This document shows, piece by piece, positions 20,629-29,859 of a stretch of 64,000 nt of DNA. Position 1 is the first letter of the stretch. Every line of letters begins with the position of its first letter. Location of the stretch: the NCBI RefSeq assembly GCF_003814815.1, contig NZ_RKQQ01000003.1, forward strand, positions 310,001 to 374,000. The letters are read 5' to 3'. This DNA comes from Salisediminibacterium halotolerans. Lineage in GTDB: Bacteria; Bacillota; Bacilli; Bacillales; Salisediminibacteriaceae. A program made the translations under genes and the position numbers. The notes under the pieces were generated by a model, which saw only the letters and a program-made list of their open reading frames with translations, ran no database searches and had not been told where the DNA came from.

Positions 20629-21690
20629 ATGTCATCAGAACGGAAACAAGCTTTGGATATGGCATTGAAACAAATCGAAAAGCAATTCGGCAAAGGGTCG
20701 ATTATGAAACTGGGTGAACAGGCAGAACAGCGTGTTTCAACCGTTTCGAGCGGTGCATTGGCGCTCGATATTGCTCTAGGCGTCGGCGGCTATCCGCGCG
20801 GCCGTGTTATCGAAATTTACGGACCGGAATCGTCCGGTAAGACGACAGTAGCTCTGCATGCGATTGCAGAAACACAAAAAAACGGCGGCCAGGCAGCATT
20901 TATTGATGCCGAACACGCGCTTGACCCGGCGTATGCACAAGCTTTAGGCGTTGATATCGACGAGCTGCTTCTTTCGCAGCCTGATACCGGTGAGCAGGCG
21001 CTGGAAATTGCTGAAGCGCTTGTTCGCAGCGGAGCGGTCGACATGGTCGTGGTCGACTCGGTCGCAGCGCTTGTACCGAAGGCTGAAATCGAAGGCGAGA
21101 TGGGCGATTCGCACGTCGGTTTGCAAGCACGCTTAATGTCCCAGGCTCTTCGGAAACTGTCCGGGTCCGTCAGTAAATCAAAAACAACAGCAGTATTTAT
21201 TAACCAAATCCGTGAAAAAGTCGGGGTAATGTTCGGAAGTCCGGAAACGACACCCGGCGGCCGTGCGCTGAAGTTTTATTCATCGGTCCGCCTTGAAGTC
21301 CGCCGTGCGGAAACACTTAAGCAAGGCAACGATATGATCGGAAATAAAACGAAATTAAAAGTTGTTAAAAATAAGGTCGCTCCGCCGTTTAAAACAGCAG
21401 AAGTCGATATTATGTACGGGGAAGGAATTTCCCGCGAAGGCTCGATCCTTGATATCGCTTCCGATCTGGATATCGTGCAAAAAAGCGGCGCATGGTATTC
21501 GTATAACGGCGATCGTCTAGGTCAAGGCCGGGAGAATGCGAAGCAATATATGAAAGAAAACCCAGAGACGGCTGAAGAAGTTGAATTAAAGATCCGTGAA
21601 TATCACGGATTGACGGAACCGAAAGACGTGCCGGCTCCGGACGAAAACGATCCGGAAAACGGCAAAGATCAGCCTTTGGATCTTAAATAA
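20629..21690 (+). CDS. recA: Recombinase RecA
   Basis: 353-residue strand-exchange ATPase, also the co-protease for LexA self-cleavage. Walker [10 protein letters not shown] at 65-73, Walker B region [18 protein letters not shown]2-type [17 protein letters not shown], and an acidic C-terminus. No intein. Start chosen at [10 protein letters not shown] with AAAGGAGA 7 nt upstream; the frame extends 24 nt earlier without a ribosome site. Its terminator is interrupted by a mobile element. Confidence 0.98.
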   Translation: MSSERKQALDMALKQIEKQFGKGSIMKLGEQAEQRVSTVSSGALALDIALGVGGYPRGRVIEIYGPESSGKTTVALHAIAETQKNGGQAAFIDAEHALDPAYAQALGVDIDELLLSQPDTGEQALEIAEALVRSGAVDMVVVDSVAALVPKAEIEGEMGDSHVGLQARLMSQALRKLSGSVSKSKTTAVFINQIREKVGVMFGSPETTPGGRALKFYSSVRLEVRRAETLKQGNDMIGNKTKLKVVKNKVAPPFKTAEVDIMYGEGISREGSILDIASDLDIVQKSGAWYSYNGDRLGQGRENAKQYMKENPETAEEVELKIREYHGLTEPKDVPAPDENDPENGKDQPLDLK

Positions 21691-21696
21691 ACGAAA

Positions 21697-21716
21697 AGAC
21701 GGCCTCTTGGCCGTCT
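21697..21716 (+). repeat. Upstream copy of the recA terminator hairpin
   Basis: AGACGGCC/GGCCGTCT stem with loop TCTT, followed by CAAGG rather than a T tract. The same stem recurs about 420 nt later with loop CCC and a T tract. The two copies bracket the element. Confidence 0.85.
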
Positions 21717-21721
21717 CAAGG

Positions 21722-22134
21722 TGTAGACAAACTATTATTTTGACGTAAGCCATGAATCCACTACCCTCCGCTTGCCCCGGGCAAGGACTCAGCTAGGATT
21801 CGGCGGCCTCAGGCCGCCGAATCCGGATCTTCGTCTCTTGCTTTCCCGGAGGCGTCGGAGGAGTGTATGCATGGCTTCTTTTTTTTCAATACACTCGCTT
21901 CAAAAAAGAGGATGACCCAGCATCCCGGCTTTCTCCTGCGGGATAGCGGGATAGACGAGACCCTGCAGGGCATAAGCCCGAAGCGGCTCGGCGCTCGCCC
22001 GCGGACTAGTAAGACACGGCGAAGTCTTTTTGAGCCGATGTCGCAGTGATACCTTCAGGTGAAAGAAGCCGGACGATGCGCCGTCATCCGTTCCTTTTAA
22101 CATGACATCTAACGATGGCGTGACTTTGTCAACA
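21722..22134 (+). mobile_element. Terminator-targeting structured element, copy 1 (413 bp)
   Basis: Bounded by TGTAGACAAA and TTTGTCAACA, an imperfect 10-bp terminal inverted repeat. The left half folds into a long branched hairpin: CCTCCG, CACT and AGCCATG segments pair with CGGAGG, AGTG and CATGGCT over about 130 nt, enclosing ATTCGGCGGCC/GGCCGCCGAAT. A sub-terminal GACATC-type dyad lies near the right end. Two other copies occur in the window. Short open frames inside differ in residues and length between copies, so it is treated as non-coding. Likely a MITE-like non-autonomous transposable element; the helper family is unknown. Confidence 0.75.
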
Positions 22135-22138
22135 CTCT

Positions 22139-22163
22139 GAGACGGCCCCCGGCCGTCTTTTTT
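22139..22163 (+). terminator. recA terminator, downstream copy
   Basis: AGACGGCC-CCC-GGCCGTCT hairpin followed by seven T. It probably represents the original recA terminator end. Confidence 0.85.
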
Positions 22164-22235
22164 AAAAGCATTTTTAAGGCAGCAGTGTTTTTGTAACAAG
22201 CGCTGTTAAAACAGTCACATACGTTTTTTGACAGC

Positions 22236-22264
22236 TTGACAACACACGTCATGAAGCATACAAT
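22236..22264 (+). promoter_or_regulatory. Sigma-A promoter of rny
   Basis: Consensus TTGACA, 17-nt spacer, TACAAT. The leader to the start codon is about 125 nt. Confidence 0.78.
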
Positions 22265-22394
22265 TAACGGGAATACTGAATGAATCGGCAAAGAAATATT
22301 GCCGTTGCTGGATGTATCCAAGATGTTTAATGATGATTAGTATGTCTTAAACAAAACTGAAAAACAAAAGTAATAGCATGAGGAGGTGAATCAG

Positions 22395-23957
22395 ATGGAT
22401 CTGATCGTTCAAATCCTCATTTTGCTATTCGCAGCACTAGTCGGTGTCCTGATTGGCTATTTCGTGCGTAAATCGATCGCAGAGGCAAAAATATCAAGTG
22501 CGGAGAGACTCGCCAAGCAAACCGTAGAGGAAGCAAAACGGGAAGCAGATGCGAATAAAAAAGAATCCGTGCTTGAAGCGAAAGATGAGGCGCATAAACT
22601 TCGAATGGAAGCGGAGAAAGAAGTTCGTGATCGACGTAACGAAGTTCAAAAGCAGGAAAACCGTTTACTCCAAAAAGAAGAAGTTTTGGACCGAAAGAGT
22701 GAATCGTTAGACAAAAAAGAAGAGACGTTAGAACAGCGTGAAGAAGACTTATCGAAACGTCAACAAGAAATCGACGAAATGAATAGCAAAGTAGAGGAAG
22801 CAGTTGAAAAACAGGAAAAAGAATTACAGAGAATTTCTGGATTCACAAAAGACGAAGCAAAAGAATCGATTATGCAGACTGTTGAAGATGAGTTAGCTCA
22901 TGAAAAAGCTGTAATGATTAAAGATTCCGTGTCCCGCGCAAAGGAAGAAGCGGACAAAAAAGCGAAAGAAATCTTGTCAACAGTGATGCAGCGAACGGCC
23001 GCCGACCATGTCTCAGAGACTACGGTGTCTGTTGTCAACTTGCCGAATGATGAGATGAAAGGCCGTATTATCGGCAGAGAAGGCCGAAACATTCGTGCGC
23101 TGGAAACACTCACCGGCATCGATCTCATTATTGATGATACACCGGAAGCGGTGATTTTATCCGGCTTCGATCCGATTCGGCGCGAAATCGCGAAAACCTC
23201 GCTTGAACGTCTTGTTTCAGATGGCCGTATTCATCCGGCGCGGATTGAAGAAACGGTCGACAAAGCACGCCGTGAAGTGGATGAAATGATCCGTGAATAC
23301 GGAGAACAGACCACCTTTGAAATGGGAATTCACAATCTTCATCCCGATTTAATTAAAATTCTCGGGCGGCTGAAATACCGTACAAGCTATGGACAAAATG
23401 TGCTTAATCATTCTAAGGAAGTCGCTCATTTAAGCGCGATGATGGCAGCCGAACTGGGAGAAGATGAACAGCTCGCGAAACGGGCAGGGCTTCTCCACGA
23501 TATCGGTAAGGCGATCGATCATGAAGTCGAAGGCAGCCACGTGGAAATCGGTGTCGAATTAGCGACAAAATACAAAGAACATCCAGTTGTTATTAACAGT
23601 ATTGCATCGCACCACGGGGATACCGAAGCAACATCGGTCATTGCGACACTTGTTGCCGCAGCTGACGCATTATCTGCTGCCCGTCCAGGTGCCAGAAGAG
23701 AAACATTAGAAACGTACATTAAACGTCTGGAAAAGCTTGAAGAGATTTCGGAATCGTTTGAAGGCGTTGAGAAAACTTACGCAATTCAGGCTGGACGTGA
23801 AGTGCGTATCATGGTGAAACCGGATATTATTACGGATGAGGATTCGTACCGGTTAGCCCGCGATATAACAAAAACAATCGAAAATGAACTTGACTATCCG
23901 GGCCACATTAAAGTAACAGTCATCCGGGAGACCAGGTCAGTCGAGTATGCTAAATAA
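22395..23957 (+). CDS. rny: Ribonuclease Y
   Basis: 520-residue membrane-anchored endoribonuclease that initiates mRNA decay. N-terminal helix ([20 protein letters not shown]), a coiled coil of roughly 150 residues rich in Glu/Lys, a KH domain ([19 protein letters not shown]) and an HD domain ([10 protein letters not shown]). ATG with AGGAGGTGA 5 nt upstream is preferred over the GTG inside that site. Followed closely by ymdB, as in B. subtilis. Confidence 0.97.
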   Translation: MDLIVQILILLFAALVGVLIGYFVRKSIAEAKISSAERLAKQTVEEAKREADANKKESVLEAKDEAHKLRMEAEKEVRDRRNEVQKQENRLLQKEEVLDRKSESLDKKEETLEQREEDLSKRQQEIDEMNSKVEEAVEKQEKELQRISGFTKDEAKESIMQTVEDELAHEKAVMIKDSVSRAKEEADKKAKEILSTVMQRTAADHVSETTVSVVNLPNDEMKGRIIGREGRNIRALETLTGIDLIIDDTPEAVILSGFDPIRREIAKTSLERLVSDGRIHPARIEETVDKARREVDEMIREYGEQTTFEMGIHNLHPDLIKILGRLKYRTSYGQNVLNHSKEVAHLSAMMAAELGEDEQLAKRAGLLHDIGKAIDHEVEGSHVEIGVELATKYKEHPVVINSIASHHGDTEATSVIATLVAAADALSAARPGARRETLETYIKRLEKLEEISESFEGVEKTYAIQAGREVRIMVKPDIITDEDSYRLARDITKTIENELDYPGHIKVTVIRETRSVEYAK

Positions 23958-23986
23958 AGTGGTATTTATACCACTTTATTTTATTT
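23956..23986 (+). terminator. Hairpin between rny and ymdB
   Basis: A 10-bp stem (AAAGTGGTAT with ATACCACTTT) and TTATTTTATTT tail end just before the ymdB ribosome site. Partial read-through is likely. Confidence 0.7.
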
Positions 23987-24002
23987 AAAGGAGCATTGAA
24001 AG

Positions 24003-24797
24003 ATGAAGTTATTGTTTATTGGAGATGTTTACGGTTCGCCGGGAAGAGAAGCCGTAAAAGAATATTTGCCAAAATTAAAACGGAAGCACCGGCCTGATAT
24101 TACCGTCGTCAATGCAGAAAATGCAGCAGCCGGCAAAGGCTTGACGAAAAAAATCTATAACGAATTGAAAGAAACCGGGGCCGATGCCTTCACGATGGGT
24201 AATCATATGTGGGATAAAAAAGAAATTTTTGATTTTATTGATGACGTTGACGATATTGCCCGGCCGATTAATTACCCGGATAATAATCCCGGGGTCGGCA
24301 TAGTTAAAAAAAAGGTCGGCAATAAAACGATCGCGATTATTAATGCGCAGGGACGAACGTTCATGCCTCCGGCAGACTGTCCGTTTCGCAAGCTCGAAGA
24401 AACCGTTACTGAAGTGCGCAAAGAGACACCGTTTATTTTTATCGATTTTCACGCGGAAGCGACGAGCGAGAAACAAGCCATCGGCTGGTATCTCGACGGC
24501 CAAGTTTCTGCTTTAGCCGGCACGCATACCCACGTACCGACGGCGGATGAACGGCTGCTTCACAACGGGACGGCTTTTATTACCGATGTCGGTATGACCG
24601 GTCCGTTTGACGGGATTTTAGGCACGGACAGAAATATTATTATCCGCCGATTTTTGTCCAATTTACCCGAACGCTTTGAAGTCCAAGAAGGCCGTCTGCA
24701 GCTCAACGGGGTGTTAATTGATATTGACGATGCATCGGGATTGGCGAAAAGAATTAAACGGATACAAATTAACGAAGACCGGCCGTTTTTTGATTAA
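24003..24797 (+). CDS. ymdB: YmdB-type metallophosphoesterase
   Basis: 264-residue cytoplasmic phosphoesterase of the TIGR00282 type; in B. subtilis it affects biofilm and late adaptive gene expression through a 2',3'-cyclic nucleotide phosphodiesterase activity. Metal-binding segments: FIGDVYGSPGR, VVNAENAAAGKG, TMGNHMWDKKE, IDFHAEATSEKQA and GTHTHVPTADE. Length is normal. It follows rny and precedes spoVS. Confidence 0.95.
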   Translation: MKLLFIGDVYGSPGREAVKEYLPKLKRKHRPDITVVNAENAAAGKGLTKKIYNELKETGADAFTMGNHMWDKKEIFDFIDDVDDIARPINYPDNNPGVGIVKKKVGNKTIAIINAQGRTFMPPADCPFRKLEETVTEVRKETPFIFIDFHAEATSEKQAIGWYLDGQVSALAGTHTHVPTADERLLHNGTAFITDVGMTGPFDGILGTDRNIIIRRFLSNLPERFEVQEGRLQLNGVLIDIDDASGLAKRIKRIQINEDRPFFD

Positions 24798-24964
24798 TAT
24801 TCCAGTTGCCGGTGAATGAAGCAGTAAAAACAGGTTTTAATCGACGCTCAACAAGGTAAAGGTGAACAAAGTATATTATACTTCCATTTTTACATTTCAA
24901 GCGGTCGCATTTTATTTAACAAACACTGTCACGTCAATTCACCAATCGATGAGGAGGTACTGGA

Positions 24965-25225
24965 ATGGAAGTCTTAAAAGTTTCAGCAAAATCCAATCCT
25001 AATTCTGTAGCAGGAGCTCTTGCAGGTGTGATAAGAGAACGTGGAACAGCCGAAATCCAAGCGATCGGAGCCGGTGCGCTCAATCAATCTATAAAAGCGA
25101 TTGCGATTGCCAGAGGGTTCGTCGCCCCTAGCGGAATTGATCTAATTTGTGTGCCGGCGTTTACGGACATTGAAATTGACGGTGAAGAGCGCACGGCGCT
25201 GAAATTAATAATTGAACCGCGATAA
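24965..25225 (+). CDS. spoVS: Stage V sporulation protein S (SpoVS)
   Basis: 86-residue AlbA-like small protein, highly conserved (EVLKVSAKSNPNSVAGALAGVIRERG; ARGFVAPSGIDLICVPAF). Needed for spore coat and septation timing in B. subtilis, but also kept in many non-sporulating bacteria. GAGGAGG 6 nt before the ATG. The ~165-nt upstream gap holds AT-rich sequence without a convincing sigma-H promoter. Its survival beside the loss of other sporulation genes suggests a vegetative role. Confidence 0.95.
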   Translation: MEVLKVSAKSNPNSVAGALAGVIRERGTAEIQAIGAGALNQSIKAIAIARGFVAPSGIDLICVPAFTDIEIDGEERTALKLIIEPR

Positions 25226-25268
25226 AAAAACAGGCCCGGCGCAGCAACGCAGCCGGGCCTGTTTTTTA
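25224..25268 (+). terminator. Terminator of spoVS
   Basis: A 14-bp stem (AACAGGCCCGGC with GCCGGGCCTGTT core) plus T tract. An A run in front makes it symmetrical. Confidence 0.9.
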
Positions 25269-25373
25269 TTCCTAAAACATTCTTTAATAAAGAAATGATT
25301 TCCTGTTTACATCGTCTTCCTTTTCGAGTAATCTTTTCAGTGGCTTGTACAAATTTGATAGTTGGAGGATGTT

Positions 25374-26915
25374 ATGGAAAGTATTTTAGATCAGCTTGCT
25401 AGTTTACAAATGCTTAATCAGTTTTGGATTACGCTGTTTTTAATTATTCCTATGGTGCTGATTTCCCGCACAGTTGTGGCAGGTACACGATATTCGCCGA
25501 TATTGATTATCGTTATTTTCGGCTTGGCGATGGGCTATATCCTTGTGCAGAGCGGTGTCGGCGAGCCGGGCTTGGCTGAATTTCCGATGGTGGACTTGAT
25601 CGCGCAAACGACAGTTGTGGCGTTGACCGTTTCGTTTTTTGTCGGCGGACAAGAACTGCGGAAAATATTTGGAAAAAAAGAGCTGCCGGCTGTCAAAGAT
25701 ATGGTCGAGCCGTCGAACGAAGAGGCGGTTTTGGGAACGAACCGCACGCAGCTCGTGATGATTGTCCGCGCGTTCTTCTTGTTAATCGGTATCGAAGGTG
25801 TGACAAGGTTAGTTACCGGCAGCGATGCCGGGGCTCTCAGTGATGTGTACGCGTTGATCGCCTACATTGGGTTAGTCGGAGCCGTAATATTCATCGACAA
25901 TAAAGCGGTTATTTCTGATAAACCCCTCTACATACGCAAAGGGATTATGGAGATTGCAGTGATTATCCTCGTATTATACGGTGCTTATCTGATCGCAACT
26001 GCGGTTGAACCGGTCATCGCTCTGCCGCAAATTTTCTTTGCGATGCTGATTGCAGCAGGATTGGGAGCTGTTTTTTATACTTGGAGATTCGGACCGACGA
26101 TCAAATCGCTCTTGTTTGCCGGCATTCCGGTAGTGTTAGCCGGCAATTTTATGGTCGGCGGCAGCCGGATTGATGAAGCGTTTATGATCGAAGGGATGAA
26201 TTCAGTATTAGCTTACGGCTTTTTCGGTCAGCTTTTCTGGATGTTCGGCGGCATTGCTCTGTTAATTTACTTTGCCAAAACAAATCACGTCCGTAACTTA
26301 GCTCCCGGTATGGCGGGAGGATTGTCTCATTCCGGTTTGACCGGAGCGTGTACGGCCGGAGACTTAGGAGAAGGAGCAGCGAAACGCGCGCCGATCATGA
26401 TCAATATCCCGTTTTTCGGCCACGTGTTCGTCTTTTCTGTTTTGGCGATCAGCGCGCAGCAAGGCGGATTGATTATGATTCCGGCCCTGCTGATTTTATT
26501 TGTCGGGTTTGGATTGACGGCTTACTCGCTCCGCAATTTGCGGCTTGCTGCCGGTGAAGACGGAAAAGAAGTAAAATCATTGATGCAATTTTCTTTCGGC
26601 TGGCAGCTGATTGCTGTTTTTGGCGGCCTCGTGCTGCTTAATTTCGGTACGATGCCGTTTGACTATGCCGGAATGGCTCAGGCATCCGCCATATCTCACT
26701 TCGGCTTGTTTGCGGCGATTCAGGAAGGGATGTTCAGTGCCGAGGCGGCTTCGTTAATTCCGTTTATCTTTTCAATGCCGTTTTTAGTGCATCCGGTCGT
26801 TTTCTTTATGTTCGGTAAAGCGATGAAAGATGACGGGTTAATGCCGATAAAGACCGTGTATCTTCTTGCGGCTGTCGGTGTCGTCGGCGTATTTGGTTCG
26901 GTATTATTTTTGTAA
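25374..26915 (+). CDS. Polytopic membrane protein of unknown function
   Basis: 513 residues, with some 12-14 hydrophobic segments by eye. I do not recognise the family. A conserved-looking glycine-rich stretch GMAGGLSHSGLTGACTAGDLGEG sits between helices around residue 330, the kind of polar loop seen in ion or solute carriers, and a FFVGGQELRK segment near residue 95 recalls secondary transporters; this is only impression. Single gene between spoVS and korA terminators, with GGAGG 5 nt before the ATG (the frame opens 12 nt earlier at TTG). Confidence 0.7.
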   Translation: MESILDQLASLQMLNQFWITLFLIIPMVLISRTVVAGTRYSPILIIVIFGLAMGYILVQSGVGEPGLAEFPMVDLIAQTTVVALTVSFFVGGQELRKIFGKKELPAVKDMVEPSNEEAVLGTNRTQLVMIVRAFFLLIGIEGVTRLVTGSDAGALSDVYALIAYIGLVGAVIFIDNKAVISDKPLYIRKGIMEIAVIILVLYGAYLIATAVEPVIALPQIFFAMLIAAGLGAVFYTWRFGPTIKSLLFAGIPVVLAGNFMVGGSRIDEAFMIEGMNSVLAYGFFGQLFWMFGGIALLIYFAKTNHVRNLAPGMAGGLSHSGLTGACTAGDLGEGAAKRAPIMINIPFFGHVFVFSVLAISAQQGGLIMIPALLILFVGFGLTAYSLRNLRLAAGEDGKEVKSLMQFSFGWQLIAVFGGLVLLNFGTMPFDYAGMAQASAISHFGLFAAIQEGMFSAEAASLIPFIFSMPFLVHPVVFFMFGKAMKDDGLMPIKTVYLLAAVGVVGVFGSVLFL

Positions 26916-26928
26916 TGTCAGCACTCAT

Positions 26929-26963
26929 CCTGCCGGGTTGTAAAACCCCGGCAGGTTTTTTTA
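26929..26963 (+). terminator. Terminator of the membrane-protein gene
   Basis: CCTGCCGGG/CCCGGCAGG stem with a 9-nt loop, then seven T. Confidence 0.9.
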
Positions 26964-27036
26964 ATTTTCTTGAATTTTCTATCATATGCGCAGATTTATT
27001 TATGTTACAATCAAATTGTAATAAAAAATTCATTGA

Positions 27037-27050
27037 TGCAAACGCTTACA
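27037..27050 (+). promoter_or_regulatory. CcpA cre-like site upstream of korAB
   Basis: TGCAAACGCTTACA matches the cre consensus TGWNANCGNTNWCA with one mismatch (C at the first W). The ~250-nt leader of korA otherwise holds AT-rich sequence and a possible 11-codon frame at 27121-27156 with a good ribosome site. Confidence 0.45.
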
Positions 27051-27215
27051 ACATTGGCGTCGCTAAGAGCTGTTTTTAATGCATCCTAAAAGCGAGGTGT
27101 TGGGTGGAGGGGGACTCTCGATGGGAATCATTCTTCATCAGAAGCTACATACATGATTTATTTGCTTCATGATTGAAAGCGCAGTAACTGTCAAGTATAA
27201 AAAGGGGTGTCGCAT

Positions 27216-28970
27216 ATGAACAGGCAGCTATCTTGGAAAGTGGGAGGCCAGCAAGGCGAAGGGATTGAAAGCACGGGGGAAATCTTTTCAATGGCCTTAA
27301 ACCGTCAAGGGTATTACTTATACGGGTACCGTCATTTTTCTTCACGAATTAAAGGCGGACATACAAACAATAAAATTCGTGTCAGTACGTATCAGACAAA
27401 CTCGATTTCTGATGATTTAGATATTCTCGTTGCGTTTGACCAAGAGACGATTGATTTGAACCATCACGAATTGGTAAATGGCGGAGTTATTATCGCCGAC
27501 AGCAAATTCTCGCCGAAATTACCGGATCAGTCTGACGCACGCTTATTTTCCATTCCTTTTACCGAGATCGCTTCGGAACTTGGGACAACATTGATGAAAA
27601 ACATGGTGGCTGTCGGTGCGTCAGCCGGACTTCTCGGTTTACAATCGGAAACGTTTTATTCCGTCGTCGAGCAAATTTTTAAGAAAAAAGGCGAGTCGGT
27701 CGTTGAAAAAAACATGAATGCGATTCGAGCAGGCATGGAACATTTCATACATGATGTTCCGGATGATTTAAAAGATTTCACGCTCGAACCCGGAGACGGC
27801 AAAAACCGCATGTACATGATTGGAAACGATGCCATAGCGCTTGGATCTTTAGCTGGAGGAGCCCGGTTTATGCCTGCCTACCCGATTACGCCGGCGTCGG
27901 AAATTATGGAATATTTAATTAAAAAACTTCCGGACTACGGCGGAACCGTTATTCAAACCGAAGACGAAATGGCTGCCTGCACGATGGCGATCGGTGCCAA
28001 TTACGCAGGGGTGCGCAGTTTAACAGCTTCAGCAGGGCCGGGGTTATCGTTGATGATGGAGTCGATCGGTTTGAGCGGAATTACCGAAACACCGCTTGTC
28101 ATCGTCGATACACAGCGCGGCGGTCCGAGCACCGGCTTGCCGACAAAACAAGAGCAATCTGATTTGATGGCGTTAATTTACGGAACACACGGCGAAATTC
28201 CCAAAGTCGTCATGGCGCCGTCAAGTGTTGAAGAAGCTTTTTACGATGCGGCAGAGGCATTCAATATTGCTGAAGAATATCAAGTGCCGGTGATTTTAGT
28301 AACGGATTTGGCGCTGTCGCTCGGCAAACAGACCGTAAATCCGCTTGATTACAGTAAAATTGAGATTCGCCGCGGAAAACTCGTGAATGAAGAACTGCCG
28401 GAATTAAATAAAGGCGAATATTTTAAACGTTATGAAGTGACGCAGGACGGCGTGTCGCCGCGGCCAGTACCCGGGACGAAAAACGGTATTCATCACGTTA
28501 CCGGTGTTGAACACAGTGAAGAAGGAAAGCCGTCTGAGAGCACATTGAACCGCCAAGCACAGATGGATAAACGGATGCGAAAGCTCAATGGACTGCCGCG
28601 CCGTTTTCCTAATCCGATTGTGAGGTATGAAGAGCATGAGAAAGCAGATTTGCTTGTCATCGGCGTGAATTCAACTCGCGGTTCGATTCAGGAAATGATA
28701 CCGCGCTTAGAGACAGAAGGCTTGAAAGTCAATCACGGGCAGATTCGTCTATTGCACCCGTTCCCGGCGGATGAAATGGAAGCGATGATGAAAAAGGCCA
28801 AAAATGTTGTAGTGATCGAAAACAATGCGACAGGACAAATCGCGCAGTTACTGAAATTAAACACAAGTGCCAAAGATGTTAAGTCGATTTTAAAATATGA
28901 CGGCAATCCGTTCTTACCTTCGGAACTATACAATCAATGCAAGGAGCTGTTTGCATATGGCAACGTTTAA
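27216..28970 (+). CDS. korA: 2-Oxoacid:ferredoxin oxidoreductase, fused gamma-alpha subunit
   Basis: 584-residue subunit. The N-terminal ~190 residues are the gamma domain (GGQQGEGIESTGEIFSMAL; HFSSRIKGGHTNNK), followed by the alpha pyrimidine-binding domain (GNDAIALGSLAGGARFMPAYPITPASEIME). With KorB it decarboxylates 2-oxoglutarate or a related 2-oxoacid to the acyl-CoA, reducing ferredoxin. ATG after AAAGGGGTG is preferred over a GTG inside that site. It overlaps korB by 14 nt. The substrate is assigned from Bacillus neighbours at this locus. Confidence 0.92.
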   Translation: MNRQLSWKVGGQQGEGIESTGEIFSMALNRQGYYLYGYRHFSSRIKGGHTNNKIRVSTYQTNSISDDLDILVAFDQETIDLNHHELVNGGVIIADSKFSPKLPDQSDARLFSIPFTEIASELGTTLMKNMVAVGASAGLLGLQSETFYSVVEQIFKKKGESVVEKNMNAIRAGMEHFIHDVPDDLKDFTLEPGDGKNRMYMIGNDAIALGSLAGGARFMPAYPITPASEIMEYLIKKLPDYGGTVIQTEDEMAACTMAIGANYAGVRSLTASAGPGLSLMMESIGLSGITETPLVIVDTQRGGPSTGLPTKQEQSDLMALIYGTHGEIPKVVMAPSSVEEAFYDAAEAFNIAEEYQVPVILVTDLALSLGKQTVNPLDYSKIEIRRGKLVNEELPELNKGEYFKRYEVTQDGVSPRPVPGTKNGIHHVTGVEHSEEGKPSESTLNRQAQMDKRMRKLNGLPRRFPNPIVRYEEHEKADLLVIGVNSTRGSIQEMIPRLETEGLKVNHGQIRLLHPFPADEMEAMMKKAKNVVVIENNATGQIAQLLKLNTSAKDVKSILKYDGNPFLPSELYNQCKELFAYGNV

Positions 28971-29823
28971 AGATTTCCGAAATAATGTGAAACCGAACTG
29001 GTGCCCCGGATGCGGTGATTTTTCCGTTCAGGCAGCGATTCAGCGCGCGGCTGCCAATGTCGGTGTTGTTCCGGAAGAATTGGCAGTCGTTTCAGGGATC
29101 GGCTGTTCAGGCCGGATTTCCGGTTACATTAACTCTTACGGTCTGCACGGGATTCACGGACGGTCCTTGCCGATTGCCCAAGGTGTAAAAATGGCCAACC
29201 GTGAATTGACAGTCGTTGCTTCAGGCGGCGACGGCGACGGATTTGCGATCGGGATGGGCCATACCGTGCATGCGATTCGGCGCAATATCGATGTCACTTA
29301 CATTGTGATGGATAATCAGATTTACGGGTTAACTAAAGGACAGACTTCTCCGCGAAGCGAAATGGGCTTTAAGACAAAAAGCACACCTGACGGTTCAATC
29401 GAATCCTCACTCAATGTGATGGAACTCGCTTTAACGGCAGGTTCGACATTTGTTGCGCAAAGTTTCTCTAGTGATTTAAAAGAATTAACATCGTTAATTG
29501 AACAAGGTATGGAGCATAAAGGATTTTCGCTGATCAACGTATTCAGTCCGTGCGTCACATTTAATAAAGTCAATACGTACGAATGGTTTAAAGAAAACTT
29601 GACATCGTTAAATACGATTGAAAATTACGATCCGAACAGTAAGGTTCAAGCAATGAACACGTTAATGGAGCATAACGGTCTCGTGACCGGTTTGATTTAT
29701 CAAAATACGGAAAAACCTTCTTATGAGGAGATGGTTCAAGGTTTTAACGAAGAAGGGCTGACAAAGCAAGATTTGACAATGGATGAAACCAAATTCAATC
29801 AGCTCGCGGCTGAGTTTATGTAG
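28957..29823 (+). CDS. korB: 2-Oxoacid:ferredoxin oxidoreductase, beta subunit
   Basis: 288-residue thiamine-diphosphate subunit. Cluster cysteines sit in WCPGCGDFS and GIGCSGRISGY, and the TPP motif is GDGDGFAIGMGHTVHA...DNQIYGLTKGQTSPRS. No extra ferredoxin domain. Start chosen at the ATG with AAGGAG 10 nt upstream inside korA, which implies translational coupling; the upstream open frame is korA sequence in another frame. Its terminator is interrupted by mobile element copy 2. Confidence 0.94.
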   Translation: MATFKDFRNNVKPNWCPGCGDFSVQAAIQRAAANVGVVPEELAVVSGIGCSGRISGYINSYGLHGIHGRSLPIAQGVKMANRELTVVASGGDGDGFAIGMGHTVHAIRRNIDVTYIVMDNQIYGLTKGQTSPRSEMGFKTKSTPDGSIESSLNVMELALTAGSTFVAQSFSSDLKELTSLIEQGMEHKGFSLINVFSPCVTFNKVNTYEWFKENLTSLNTIENYDPNSKVQAMNTLMEHNGLVTGLIYQNTEKPSYEEMVQGFNEEGLTKQDLTMDETKFNQLAAEFM

Positions 29824-29831
29824 GCCTGTCT

Positions 29832-29855
29832 AAAGCGCTCATTTATGAGCGCTTT
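29832..29855 (+). repeat. Upstream copy of the korB terminator hairpin
   Basis: Palindrome AAAGCGCTCAT...ATGAGCGCTTT followed by AGAT instead of a T tract. It is duplicated on the far side of the element with an identical 22-nt core. Confidence 0.88.
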
Positions 29856-29859
29856 AGAT

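Noticed and set aside
21867-22049. Open frame with a conserved-looking peptide inside the repeat element (also in copies 2 and 3)
   Set aside because: The frame start, end and several residues differ among copies, no ribosome site is consistent, and base changes follow stem pairing rather than codon positions.
21900-22321. Minus-strand open frames downstream of recA
   Set aside because: They lie over the repeat element and the rny promoter and have no ribosome sites or family features.
24798-24964. Sigma-H promoter for spoVS
   Set aside because: No sequence close to the sigma-H consensus could be found in the gap.
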